Positions 56,754 to 64,000 of a stretch of DNA of 64,000 nt are shown here, in pieces. The position numbers were made by a program, and so were the translations under genes. Source of the stretch: Pseudomonas neuropathica (GTDB taxonomy: Bacteria > Pseudomonadota > Gammaproteobacteria > Pseudomonadales > Pseudomonadaceae); contig NZ_JACOPX010000002.1 in NCBI RefSeq assembly GCF_015461835.1, forward strand, positions 248,001-312,000. Direction: 5' to 3'. Numbering within the stretch: the stretch's first letter is position 1; each line of letters opens with the position of its first letter. The notes under the pieces were generated by a model. It made no database searches. It had not been told where the DNA came from and was given only the letters and a program-made list of their open reading frames with translations.

Positions 56754-57175
56754 GGGAAATCGCCTGGCGGTGATTCAAAAAAGGGCGGCGAGTATAGCTT
56801 AAAAAGTAACCGCCGAACCACCGTCCCTCGGGCCCGCAAAACCCTGTAGGAGCTGCCGCAGGCTGCGATCTTTTGCTCTGTTGCGCTAGAACAAAGTCAA
56901 AAGATCGCAGCCTTCGGCAGCTCCTACAGGTGGCCAGATGGCATCTTATGTGGGAACCTTTCAGCGCTCGGAGACGTCCATCCCCTGTTACGAATTTTCG
57001 TCAGGGGCTGAAAAATCAGCAAGTTAGCCTGACGAGGCTGCGCTCATGGCTCGCTTTCAGACCGCTTTTTGCCGGTGCTGAGGGAGCTGCTTCTCGCGAA
57101 CGTTTATTCCCGGCAGCCATGTACGGCATGCCACACGGGAGAGCGTTCGCCGACTACAAAAAAAGGAGTCCGCCT
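56754..57175. other. Intergenic region between prfC and the osmolyte transporter operon
   Basis: Contains the REP pair (56843-56930) and a bulged hairpin at 56982-57007 (CCCCTG/CAGGGG with ACGAA/TTCGT). The rest presumably holds both divergent promoters; none was clear enough to call. No coding sequence seen. Confidence 0.5.
56843..56930. repeat. REP inverted pair, GTAGGAGCTGCC type
   Basis: CCTGTAGGAGCTGCCG and its inverted copy flank GCTGCGATCTTTTG / AAAAGATCGCAGC arms and a short loop. Confidence 0.85.
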
Positions 57176-57892
57176 GTGGCTATCCGCTATGGCAAAGGGC
57201 TGATGGGAGGTGCGGTGGTGATCGCACTCCTGGCCCTGCTGGTCCACTGGATCGGCATCAACACGATCGAACACTACCGCGACGATTTGTTGTTTTACCT
57301 GCAAGCTCATCTGATTCTCGTCCTCGCTTCAATGCTGGCCGCCCTTGTCGTGGGCATCCCCGCCGGCATCTTCCTCAGTCGCCCGACCATGGTCGGCCGT
57401 GCTGAACGCTTCATGCAAATCTTCAATATCGGTAACACCGTGCCGCCGCTGGCCGTGCTTGCGATCGCCCTGGGTGTCCTCGGCATCGGCAGTGGCCCGG
57501 CGATCTTCGCTTTGTTCCTCGCTTCCTTGTTGCCGATTGTGCGCAACACCTACGAAGGCCTGAAAAATGTGCAGGGCTCGCTGAAAGAAGCGGCCGTCGG
57601 CATCGGCATGACCCCGCGCCAGGTGCTGTGGAAAGTCGAATTGCCCAACGCCGTGCCGATCATCGTCGGAGGTGTGCGCGTGGCGTTGGCGATCAACGTC
57701 GGCACCGCGCCGTTGGCGTTCCTGATCGGCGCTAACAGCCTCGGCAGCCTGATCTTCCCTGGCATCGCCCTGAACAATCAGCCGCAACTGCTGCTCGGCG
57801 CCGCGTGCACCGCGCTGCTGGCCTTGCTGCTCGATGGCGTCGTCACCCTCGCCAGCCGTCTCTGGCTGGAACGCGGTTTGCGCCCGTCTTAA
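57176..57892 (+). CDS. Osmolyte ABC transporter permease (OpuC/YehY type)
   Basis: A 238-residue permease with about six helices and the BPD transporter loop KEAAVGIGMTPRQVLWKVELP near residues 140-160. A GTG start is chosen with AAAAGGAG 8 nt upstream; longer readings enter the REP. First gene of a permease-binding protein-permease-ATPase operon for a quaternary amine such as glycine betaine, choline or carnitine. Confidence 0.88.
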   Translation: MAIRYGKGLMGGAVVIALLALLVHWIGINTIEHYRDDLLFYLQAHLILVLASMLAALVVGIPAGIFLSRPTMVGRAERFMQIFNIGNTVPPLAVLAIALGVLGIGSGPAIFALFLASLLPIVRNTYEGLKNVQGSLKEAAVGIGMTPRQVLWKVELPNAVPIIVGGVRVALAINVGTAPLAFLIGANSLGSLIFPGIALNNQPQLLLGAACTALLALLLDGVVTLASRLWLERGLRPS

Positions 57893-57912
57893 GGCTATGT
57901 GAAGGAATACCT

Positions 57913-58806
57913 ATGAAACGATTGAGCTTGATTCTGGGCTGTATCCTGCTGTTCGCAGGTGTCGCCCAAGCCGCTGAAAAACCGGTTATCCGCCTCGGCG
58001 CCCGAGTCTTCACTGAGCAGACTCTGCTCGCCGAAATCACCGCGCAATACCTGCGCAGCAAAGGTTACGACGCGCAGATTACCGGCGGTCTGGGCAGCAA
58101 CCTCGCCCGCAGCGCCCACGAAAGCGGACAACTGGACATGCTCTGGGAATACACCGGCGTGTCGCTGGTGGCCTACAACCATGTCACCGAAAAACTCGAC
58201 AGCGCCCAGTCCTACGCCCGGGTGAAAGAACTCGACGCGAAAAAAGGCCTGGTCTGGCTGACGCCGTCGAAATTCAGCAACACCTACGCTCTCGCCTTGC
58301 CGAAGAAAGTCGCCGAGGAGTATCCGCAGATCAACAACATCAGCCAGTTGAACGAAGTGCTGCGCGCCGAGGCCAAGACCAATCATCTGGTGGCGCTGGA
58401 CACCGAGTTTGCCAACCGCTCCGACGGTCTGATCGGCATGGTCGATCTCTACGGCATGAACCTGACCCGCAAGAACATCCGCCAGATGGATGCCGGGCTG
58501 GTTTACACGGCATTGCGCAACGGTCAGGTGTTTGCCGGTCTGGTCTACACCACCGACGGTCGCCTCAACGCCTTCGGCCTGAAACTGCTGGAAGACGACA
58601 AGCACTACTTCCCCGACTACACCGCCGCGCCGGTGGTGCGTCAGGCCTACCTCGACGCGCACCCGCAATTGGCCGAGCAACTCAAACCACTGGCCGAACT
58701 GTTCGACGACGAAACCATGCGCCAGCTCAACGCGCGGGTCGACGTCGATCACGAAAGCCCATCGAAAGTGGCCGCCGATTTCCTGCGCCAGCACCCACTC
58801 AACTAA
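57913..58806 (+). CDS. Glycine betaine/quaternary-amine binding protein (OpuAC/OsmF type)
   Basis: A 297-residue periplasmic protein with signal peptide MKRLSLILGCILLFAGVAQA. The mature domain begins VIRLGARVFTEQTLLAEI and has LDMLWEYTGVSLVAYNH and GQVFAGLVYTTDGRL, as in OpuC/OsmF proteins that bind trimethylammonium head groups in an aromatic cage. Follows the first permease by 20 nt. Confidence 0.9.
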   Translation: MKRLSLILGCILLFAGVAQAAEKPVIRLGARVFTEQTLLAEITAQYLRSKGYDAQITGGLGSNLARSAHESGQLDMLWEYTGVSLVAYNHVTEKLDSAQSYARVKELDAKKGLVWLTPSKFSNTYALALPKKVAEEYPQINNISQLNEVLRAEAKTNHLVALDTEFANRSDGLIGMVDLYGMNLTRKNIRQMDAGLVYTALRNGQVFAGLVYTTDGRLNAFGLKLLEDDKHYFPDYTAAPVVRQAYLDAHPQLAEQLKPLAELFDDETMRQLNARVDVDHESPSKVAADFLRQHPLN

Positions 58807-58818
58807 GGAGGAAAAGTC

Positions 58819-59472
58819 ATGGAATTTCTGAACGCCTTTTCCCACCTCGACTGGCAGCAGGTGATGCACCTGACCTGGCAGCACATCACTTTGGTCGGCA
58901 TTGCCGTGACCCTGGCAATTGTCGTTGGCGTGCCGCTGGGCATTCTGATGACCCGCTTTCCGACCCTTGCCGGGCCGTTGCAGGCCAGCGCCACGGTGCT
59001 GCTGACCGTGCCGTCGATTGCCCTGTTCGGCCTGCTGTTGCCGTTCTACTCCAAGTTCGGTCAGGGCCTCGGGCCGATGCCGGCGATCACCGCAGTATTT
59101 CTCTATTCATTGCTGCCGATCATGCGTAACACCTACCTCGCCCTGACTGGCGTCGAACCGGGCATCCGTGAAGCCGCACGCGGCATCGGCATGACCTTCG
59201 GCCAGCGCCTGCGCATGGTCGAGTTGCCGATCGCCGTGCCGGTGATCCTCGCTGGTGTGCGCACCGCCGTGGTGATGAACATCGGCGTGATGACCATCGC
59301 CGCGACCATCGGCGCCGGTGGCCTCGGTGTGTTGATCCTCGCTTCCATCAGCCGCAGTGATATGTCGATGCTGATCGTCGGCGCACTGCTGGTCAGTCTT
59401 CTGGCGATCTTCGCCGACCTGTTTTTGCAGTGGCTGCAACGCTCTTTGACTCCAAAAGGATTACTCAAATGA
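58819..59472 (+). CDS. Osmolyte ABC transporter permease (second subunit)
   Basis: A 217-residue permease with the BPD loop REAARGIGMTFGQRLRMVELP at about 115-135. The stop overlaps the ATPase start as ATGA. An AAGGAGG site precedes the ATG. Confidence 0.9.
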   Translation: MEFLNAFSHLDWQQVMHLTWQHITLVGIAVTLAIVVGVPLGILMTRFPTLAGPLQASATVLLTVPSIALFGLLLPFYSKFGQGLGPMPAITAVFLYSLLPIMRNTYLALTGVEPGIREAARGIGMTFGQRLRMVELPIAVPVILAGVRTAVVMNIGVMTIAATIGAGGLGVLILASISRSDMSMLIVGALLVSLLAIFADLFLQWLQRSLTPKGLLK

Positions 59473-60626
59473 TCGAACTTCAAAACCTCAGCAAAACTTT
59501 CCAAAGCAACGGCAAAGACGTCAAAGCCGTGGACTCGGTAAGCCTGACCGTCAATGAAGGCGAAATCTGTGTGTTCCTCGGGCCATCGGGCTGCGGCAAA
59601 AGCACCACGCTGAAGATGATCAATCGCCTGATCAAACCGACCTCGGGCAAAATCCTCATCAACGGCGAAGACACCACCGATCTCGACGAAGTAACCCTGC
59701 GTCGCAACATCGGCTACGTGATCCAGCAGATCGGCCTGTTCCCCAACATGACCATCGAAGAGAACATCGTGGTCGTGCCGAAACTGCTCGGCTGGGACAA
59801 ACAGAAATGCCACGACCGCGCCCGCGAGTTGATGAGCATGATCAAGCTGGAGCCCAAGCAGTATTTGCATCGCTACCCGCGTGAATTGTCCGGTGGCCAG
59901 CAACAGCGCATCGGCGTGATCCGCGCACTGGCGGCGGATGCGCCGCTGCTGCTGATGGACGAGCCGTTCGGTGCGGTCGACCCGATCAACCGCGAGATGA
60001 TCCAGAACGAGTTCTTCGAGATGCAGCGCGCGCTGAACAAGACCGTGATCATGGTCAGCCACGACATCGATGAAGCGATCAAACTCGGCGACAAGATTGC
60101 GATCTTCCGCGCCGGCAAACTGCTGCAGATCGATCACCCGGACACGCTGCTGGCGCACCCGGCGGATGACTTCGTGAGCAGCTTCGTTGGCCAGGACAGC
60201 ACGCTCAAGCGTCTGTTGTTGGTGAAGGCAGAAGATGCGGCGGACAACGCGCCGTCGGTGAGCCCGGAAACGCCGGTGGCCGATGCACTGGAATTGATGG
60301 ACGAGCATGACCGTCGTTACGTGGTGGTCACCTGTGCCGAGAACAAGGCACTGGGCTATGTGCGTCGTCGCGATCTGCACCGCCAGACCGGCACGTGCGC
60401 GCAGTTCCTGCGTGAGTTCAACGCCACCGCCGCGTACGACGAGCATTTGCGCATCCTGCTGTCGCGGATGTACGAGTTCAATCGCGCATGGTTACCGGTG
60501 ATGGACGCCGAGCGGGTGTTCCTCGGCGAGGTGACGCAGGAGTCGATTGCGGCCTATCTGAGCTCGGGACGTTCGCGCGGGATGAAGACCAGTATCGTCT
60601 CGCCGGCTGAAGCCGTAGTCGCCTAA
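59469..60626 (+). CDS. Osmolyte ABC transporter ATP-binding protein with CBS domains
   Basis: A 385-residue ATPase: Walker A GPSGCGKST at 38-46, signature LSGGQQQR, Walker B LLLMDEPFGAVD, and a C-terminal pair of CBS-type motifs (about 265-375; ADALELMDEHDRRYVVV, EFNRAWLPVMDAERVFLGEV). In OpuA/OpuC-type systems CBS domains sense ionic strength and gate transport. Last gene of the operon. Confidence 0.92.
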   Translation: MIELQNLSKTFQSNGKDVKAVDSVSLTVNEGEICVFLGPSGCGKSTTLKMINRLIKPTSGKILINGEDTTDLDEVTLRRNIGYVIQQIGLFPNMTIEENIVVVPKLLGWDKQKCHDRARELMSMIKLEPKQYLHRYPRELSGGQQQRIGVIRALAADAPLLLMDEPFGAVDPINREMIQNEFFEMQRALNKTVIMVSHDIDEAIKLGDKIAIFRAGKLLQIDHPDTLLAHPADDFVSSFVGQDSTLKRLLLVKAEDAADNAPSVSPETPVADALELMDEHDRRYVVVTCAENKALGYVRRRDLHRQTGTCAQFLREFNATAAYDEHLRILLSRMYEFNRAWLPVMDAERVFLGEVTQESIAAYLSSGRSRGMKTSIVSPAEAVVA

Positions 60627-60639
60627 AAAATACACAACC

Positions 60640-60729
60640 TGTGGGAGCGAGCTTGCTCGCGAAAGCGGAATATCAGTCAACAACGATGTCGACTGGGAAA
60701 ATGCATTCGCGAGCAAGCTCGCTCCCACA
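60640..60729. repeat. REP inverted pair, GTGGGAGCG type
   Basis: TGTGGGAGCGAGCTTGCTCG and its inverted copy around about 40 nt, immediately after the ABC ATPase gene. Confidence 0.85.
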
Positions 60730-61034
60730 GGATCCGGGTGATTTTTTCTTCACTCATCAGGCGGAAAAGAATCTCAACACCGAATAAGCCCGCAGCCTGT
60801 CTAAAGCGACCTGCGAAACAGCCAAAATCCCTCTCATACCCCTCTCTCGCCGCCAACGTCGCCGATGTTGCGCCCATCACACTTACCCACGACTTCGCCG
60901 ACATAATCCGCGAACGTGCAGGTATTTTTAACACTGGAAAATTCCCGGGGAACATCTGCCCGTCATCTCGGTCGGCTACAAAGAGTGATGAACGCGACGC
61001 ACGTCAGAAGCGTGCAAAAACGCGACATTTTTAG

Positions 61035-61063
61035 TTGATCTCACGCCCCTCACGCCCTAAAGT
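61035..61063 (+). promoter_or_regulatory. Probable sigma-70 promoter of the speC leader
   Basis: TTGATC (61035-61040) and TAAAGT (61058-61063) are spaced 17 nt apart, four of six matches each. A transcript from about 61070 would have a 198-nt leader before speC. The 300 nt upstream hold no recognised gene. Confidence 0.4.
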
Positions 61064-61124
61064 TCGCGCCGAACGTCCATGCTGGAAACGATCCATCCGG
61101 CTCAAGTACTGACGACGAGACAGC

Positions 61125-61162
61125 AAGGCCAAGGGAATAGCTGCACATCCCATGGCCTTTTT
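61125..61162 (+). terminator. Terminator-like hairpin in the speC leader
   Basis: AAGGCC (61125-61130), one A-T pair and GGGA (61133-61136) pair with TCCC (61148-61151) and GGCCTT (61154-61159), with one mismatch, 11-nt loop and a TTTTT run. It stands about 55 nt after the proposed start and 105 nt before speC, so it is either an attenuator or the 3' end of a small RNA. Confidence 0.6.
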
Positions 61163-61267
61163 GCTTTCGGCGACATGCCTTGGGAAGTAGGCGAACCAAA
61201 GTGGGGATACGGAGGACGTTCATTTGCACCCATTGTTAATTTCAGTTTGCCAGTAGGAGCTCCCAGC

Positions 61268-62431
61268 ATGTCGATCCAGGTCGAAGACTATTTCGCGCGC
61301 GCTACATTCGACAAAATGAAGGCGTTCGCCGACAAACAGGAAACCCCGTTCGTGGTGATCGACACCGCGATGATCGCCCAGGCCTACGATGACCTGCGCG
61401 CCGGTTTCGAATTCGCCAAGGTCTACTACGCGGTCAAGGCCAACCCGGCCGTCGAGATCATCGACCTGCTCAAAGAAAAAGGTTCGAGCTTCGACATCGC
61501 CTCGATCTACGAGCTGGACAAGGTAATGGATCGTGGCGTCAGCCCGGACCGTATCAGCTACGGCAACACCATCAAGAAATCCAAGGACATCCGCTACTTC
61601 TACGAGAAGGGCGTGCGACTGTTTTCCACCGACTCCGAAGCTGACCTGCGCAACATCGCCAAGGCTGCACCGGGTTCGAAAGTCTATGTGCGCATCCTCA
61701 CCGAAGGCTCGACCACGGCTGACTGGCCACTGTCGCGCAAATTCGGCTGCCAGACCGACATGGCCATGGACCTGCTGATTCTCGCTCGCGACCTCGGTCT
61801 GGTGCCTTACGGCATCTCGTTCCACGTCGGCTCGCAGCAACGCGACATCAGCGTCTGGGACGCAGCGATCGCCAAGGTCAAAGTGATCTTCGAACGTCTG
61901 AAGGAAGAAGACGGCATCCACCTGAAGCTGATCAACATGGGCGGTGGCTTCCCGGCCAACTACATCACCCGCACCAACAGCCTGGAAACCTACGCCGAAG
62001 AAATCATCCGCTTCCTGAAAGAAGACTTCGGTGATGATCTGCCGGAAATCATTCTTGAGCCGGGCCGTTCGTTGATCGCCAACGCCGGTATTCTGGTCAG
62101 CGAAGTGGTACTGGTTGCACGCAAGTCGCGCACCGCCGTCGAGCGTTGGGTGTATACCGATGTGGGCAAGTTCTCCGGCCTGATCGAAACCATGGACGAA
62201 GCGATCAAGTTCCCGATCTGGACCGAGAAGAAAGGCGAGATGGAAGAAGTCGTCATCGCCGGCCCGACTTGTGACAGCGCCGACATCATGTACGAGAACT
62301 ACAAGTACGGTCTGCCGTTGAACCTGGCGATCGGTGATCGTCTGTACTGGCTGTCGACCGGGGCGTACACCACCAGTTACAGCGCGGTAGAGTTCAATGG
62401 CTTCCCGCCGTTGAAGTCGTTTTACGTGTAA
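61268..62431 (+). CDS. speC: Ornithine decarboxylase (fold III, SpeC)
   Basis: A 387-residue PLP enzyme of the eukaryote-like alanine-racemase-fold decarboxylases, converting ornithine to putrescine (lysine to cadaverine may be a side activity). The PLP lysine is Lys57 (YYAVKANP), the glycine loop is NMGGGFPANY and the active-site Cys335 is in GPTCDSAD. The start MSIQVEDYFAR matches the 387-residue Pseudomonas SpeC and has GGAG 9 nt upstream. An in-frame 63-codon extension is open but lacks a ribosome binding site. Confidence 0.94.
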   Translation: MSIQVEDYFARATFDKMKAFADKQETPFVVIDTAMIAQAYDDLRAGFEFAKVYYAVKANPAVEIIDLLKEKGSSFDIASIYELDKVMDRGVSPDRISYGNTIKKSKDIRYFYEKGVRLFSTDSEADLRNIAKAAPGSKVYVRILTEGSTTADWPLSRKFGCQTDMAMDLLILARDLGLVPYGISFHVGSQQRDISVWDAAIAKVKVIFERLKEEDGIHLKLINMGGGFPANYITRTNSLETYAEEIIRFLKEDFGDDLPEIILEPGRSLIANAGILVSEVVLVARKSRTAVERWVYTDVGKFSGLIETMDEAIKFPIWTEKKGEMEEVVIAGPTCDSADIMYENYKYGLPLNLAIGDRLYWLSTGAYTTSYSAVEFNGFPPLKSFYV

Positions 62432-62467
62432 GAGCAGCTGCGAGTTTCAAGCTGCTGGCTGCAAGTG

Positions 62468-62497
62468 AAAAGCCCATGACGTGTCATGGGCTTTTTT
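62468..62497 (+). terminator. Rho-independent terminator of speC
   Basis: A perfect 11-bp stem AAGCCCATGAC / GTCATGGGCTT with a 2-nt loop, then TTTT. Confidence 0.92.
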
Positions 62498-62536
62498 GTG
62501 TCTGGCTTTGAGATGTGGTGTGCTTTCGATCTATCC

Positions 62537-62694
62537 CCCTCACCCCAGCCCTCTCCCCCAAGGGGGCGAGGGGGAAAGGGAGCAGATCGGGGGCCTTTCA
62601 AAAGCTGAGTTCGACCGGATATCTCAGGTCGGAGTATCCGGAACATCCAACTCGGTCAGTCCCCTCTCCCTCTGGGAGAGGGTTAGGGTGAGGG
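62537..62694. repeat. MITE-like element D
   Basis: Opens CCCTCACCCCAGCCCTCTCC, closes GGGAGAGGGTTAGGGTGAGG. Its core on the minus strand (TACTCCGACCTGAGATATCC) aligns with TACACCGAAGTGAAATACCG of element C. The right terminal repeat forms the end of the next gene, supplying its stop codon. Confidence 0.8.
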
Positions 62695-63435
62695 CTCTTG
62701 GCACCGAAGCGCATACCGCTCAGCCAACGCCTGAATCCTCAGATCAACAGCACTCGCCAACGCCTGACTCGCCACCCGCAAGAAATTCAGATTGCCGCCG
62801 ACCAAAGCTTTCTCAAGCCAATCGACCGCCTCATCAATCCGCCCCTCATCCGCTAAAACTGCAGCAAAACTGAACTGCCCGCGAAAATCCCCTCCCTCAG
62901 CCGAACGCCGATACCAATCGCGCGCCGCAGCAGGATCCGCCGGGCACACCTGCCCTTCTTCCAGATACCGCCCCAGCAGATTCATTGATTTCGCATGGCC
63001 CAATTCAGCTGCGCGCTGATACAGCGCCAGCGCCTGCCGATGATCCACCGCCACCCCACGCCCGGTCGCCAACAGATTGGCCAGGTTGTACATCGCCCAA
63101 TCCAGCCCGGCCTCCGCTGCAATCCGGTAATGCTGCGCGGCAATCGCCGCATCCGCCGCGCAACCCCAACCATGCTCATGACAACGCCCGAGCATATTGC
63201 GCGCCATCAAATGCCCACGCCCGGCGGCGATGCCAAACCAGCGCAGCGCCAGCGCTTGATCCTGGGCGATGCCTTGGCCATCCAGCAGGATCTGGCCTAG
63301 CAGCGCCTGCGCTTCAACCTCGCCCTGACCCGCCGCGAGCAAAATCGCTTGCGCGGCACGGGCAGGGCTTTCGCCGAGCATGACGCTGAGTTGTTCGCCG
63401 CTGAGGATTTCCTCGCGACGTATTTGAAAAGTCAT
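62683..63435 (-). CDS. Sel1-repeat protein next to piuC
   Basis: A 250-residue helical protein with about five Sel1-like repeats ([94 protein letters not shown]). Such repeats scaffold protein complexes. The gene is conserved beside piuC in P. aeruginosa. The last five residues (EPSP and stop) come from the terminal repeat of element D, so the native C-terminus may have been replaced. It overlaps the piuC stop by 4 nt. Confidence 0.9.
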   Translation of the reverse strand: MTFQIRREEILSGEQLSVMLGESPARAAQAILLAAGQGEVEAQALLGQILLDGQGIAQDQALALRWFGIAAGRGHLMARNMLGRCHEHGWGCAADAAIAAQHYRIAAEAGLDWAMYNLANLLATGRGVAVDHRQALALYQRAAELGHAKSMNLLGRYLEEGQVCPADPAAARDWYRRSAEGGDFRGQFSFAAVLADEGRIDEAVDWLEKALVGGNLNFLRVASQALASAVDLRIQALAERYALRCQEPSP

Positions 63436-64000
63436 ACCTCGACCCAGCGCCGCAGCAAGTTGTGATACGTACCGGTGAGGCGGATCAGCGATGGATGATC
63501 TGGCAGGTCTTGAGTCAGTTGCTGAATCGCCCCGTCCATCTCGAACAGCAGCGCCCGCTGGCTGTCTTCGCGCACCAGGCTTTGCGTCCAGAAGAACGAT
63601 GCATAGCGAGCACCCCGCGTGACCGCATTGACCTTGTGCAGACTGGTGCCGGGGTACAAAACCATGTCGCCGGCCGGCAACTTCACCTGTTGCGTGCCGA
63701 AGGTGTCCTGGATTTCCAGCTCGCCGCCGTCGTAATCCTCCGGCTCGCTGAAAAACAGCGTCGCCGACACATCGGTGCGCACCCGCTCGATGCTGCCCTT
63801 GGGTTGACGCACGGCGTTGTCAATGTGGAAATCGAAACTGCCGCCGGCCGTGTAACAGTTCACTAACGGCGGGAAGACTTTGTGCGGCAACGCGGCGGAC
63901 ATGAACAGTGGATTTTTCCACAAACGTTCCAGCATCGCTGCGCCGATTTCCTTGGCCAGCGGATGGCCTTCGGGCAGCTGCAAATTGTGCTTTGCCTTGG
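63432..64000 (-). CDS. piuC: PKHD-type Fe(II)/2-oxoglutarate hydroxylase PiuC, 5' end beyond window
   Basis: The visible 189 codons lack the N-terminus, which continues past the window edge. Iron ligands His and Asp are in [10 protein letters not shown], the distal His in [10 protein letters not shown] and the 2-oxoglutarate Arg follows (ARYASFFW). PiuC is iron-regulated beside the siderophore receptor gene piuA in P. aeruginosa; no Fur site is visible because the promoter lies outside. Substrate is unknown. Confidence 0.92.
   Translation of the reverse strand, partial: KAKHNLQLPEGHPLAKEIGAAMLERLWKNPLFMSAALPHKVFPPLVNCYTAGGSFDFHIDNAVRQPKGSIERVRTDVSATLFFSEPEDYDGGELEIQDTFGTQQVKLPAGDMVLYPGTSLHKVNAVTRGARYASFFWTQSLVREDSQRALLFEMDGAIQQLTQDLPDHPSLIRLTGTYHNLLRRWVEV

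Noticed and set aside
60731..61030. Gene between the osmolyte operon and speC
   Set aside because: The open frame at 60738-61034 has no ribosome binding site, no recognised motif, and lies across the speC upstream region.

Overview
The window is chromosomal DNA from a fluorescent Pseudomonas (P. fluorescens group). The evidence is the gene content, the GTGGGAGC / GTAGGAGT / GTAGGAGCTGCC families of REP palindromes between genes, and a gene order that, from memory, follows the P. aeruginosa PAO1 stretch from hpf (about PA4463) to piuC (PA4515), with several insertions. No rRNA, tRNA, CRISPR array, phage or insertion-sequence transposase was seen.

Layout. 1-2007: the post-rpoN block hpf-ptsN-rapZ-ptsO (ribosome hibernation and the nitrogen PTS). 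2087-5906: a ZIP metal transporter and the iron-starvation operon fagA-fumC-orfX-sodA, headed by a Fur-box-like site. 6106-10444: pmbA/tldD proteases, darP and a nitrilase. 10503-19390: the envelope and cell-shape block yhdP, rng, maf, mreDCB. 19529-24745: gatCAB, a small RlpA lipoprotein, a Ca/Na exchanger and a carboxymuconolactone-decarboxylase-like protein. 24830-33577: an AEC permease, then a galactarate catabolic cluster (garD, gudP, semialdehyde dehydrogenase, kdgD) with a GntR regulator and a predicted operator over the kdgD promoter. Two small paralogous proteins lie between kdgD and the regulator. 33755-38358: an SbmA-like ABC exporter, the redox two-component pair RoxSR and a SIMPL protein. 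38529-39857: a DUF6124 gene and a dense non-coding region. 39858-52491: a di/oligopeptide uptake locus with four substrate-binding proteins, an OprD-type porin and DppBCDF. 52701-56753: a small acidic secreted protein, an MFS transporter, repeats and prfC. 57176-60626: an OpuC/YehXYZ-type osmolyte ABC operon. 61268-64000: speC, a Sel1-repeat protein and the start-truncated piuC.

The protein-coding genes are mostly familiar, and the unusual signal is in the non-coding DNA. (i) The DUF6124 gene is preceded by about 180 nt that can fold into five helices plus a perfect 10-bp pseudoknot. One helix strand can alternatively pair with the region just before the gene, which resembles a riboswitch or another regulatory RNA. 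(ii) A 330-340-bp repeat occurs twice (39411 and 54756). Differences between the copies preserve helices through compensatory changes, and all wobble pairs are consistent with a plus-strand RNA. (iii) Four loci carry MITE-like elements bounded by CCCTCACCCTAGCCC-type inverted repeats around a shared core, some in tandem; one supplies the stop codon of a gene. (iv) mreC appears to start at ATT, overlapping the stop of a 13-codon mini-ORF. (v) speC has a leader with a promoter followed by a terminator. All structures were found by eye and were not folded or searched computationally.
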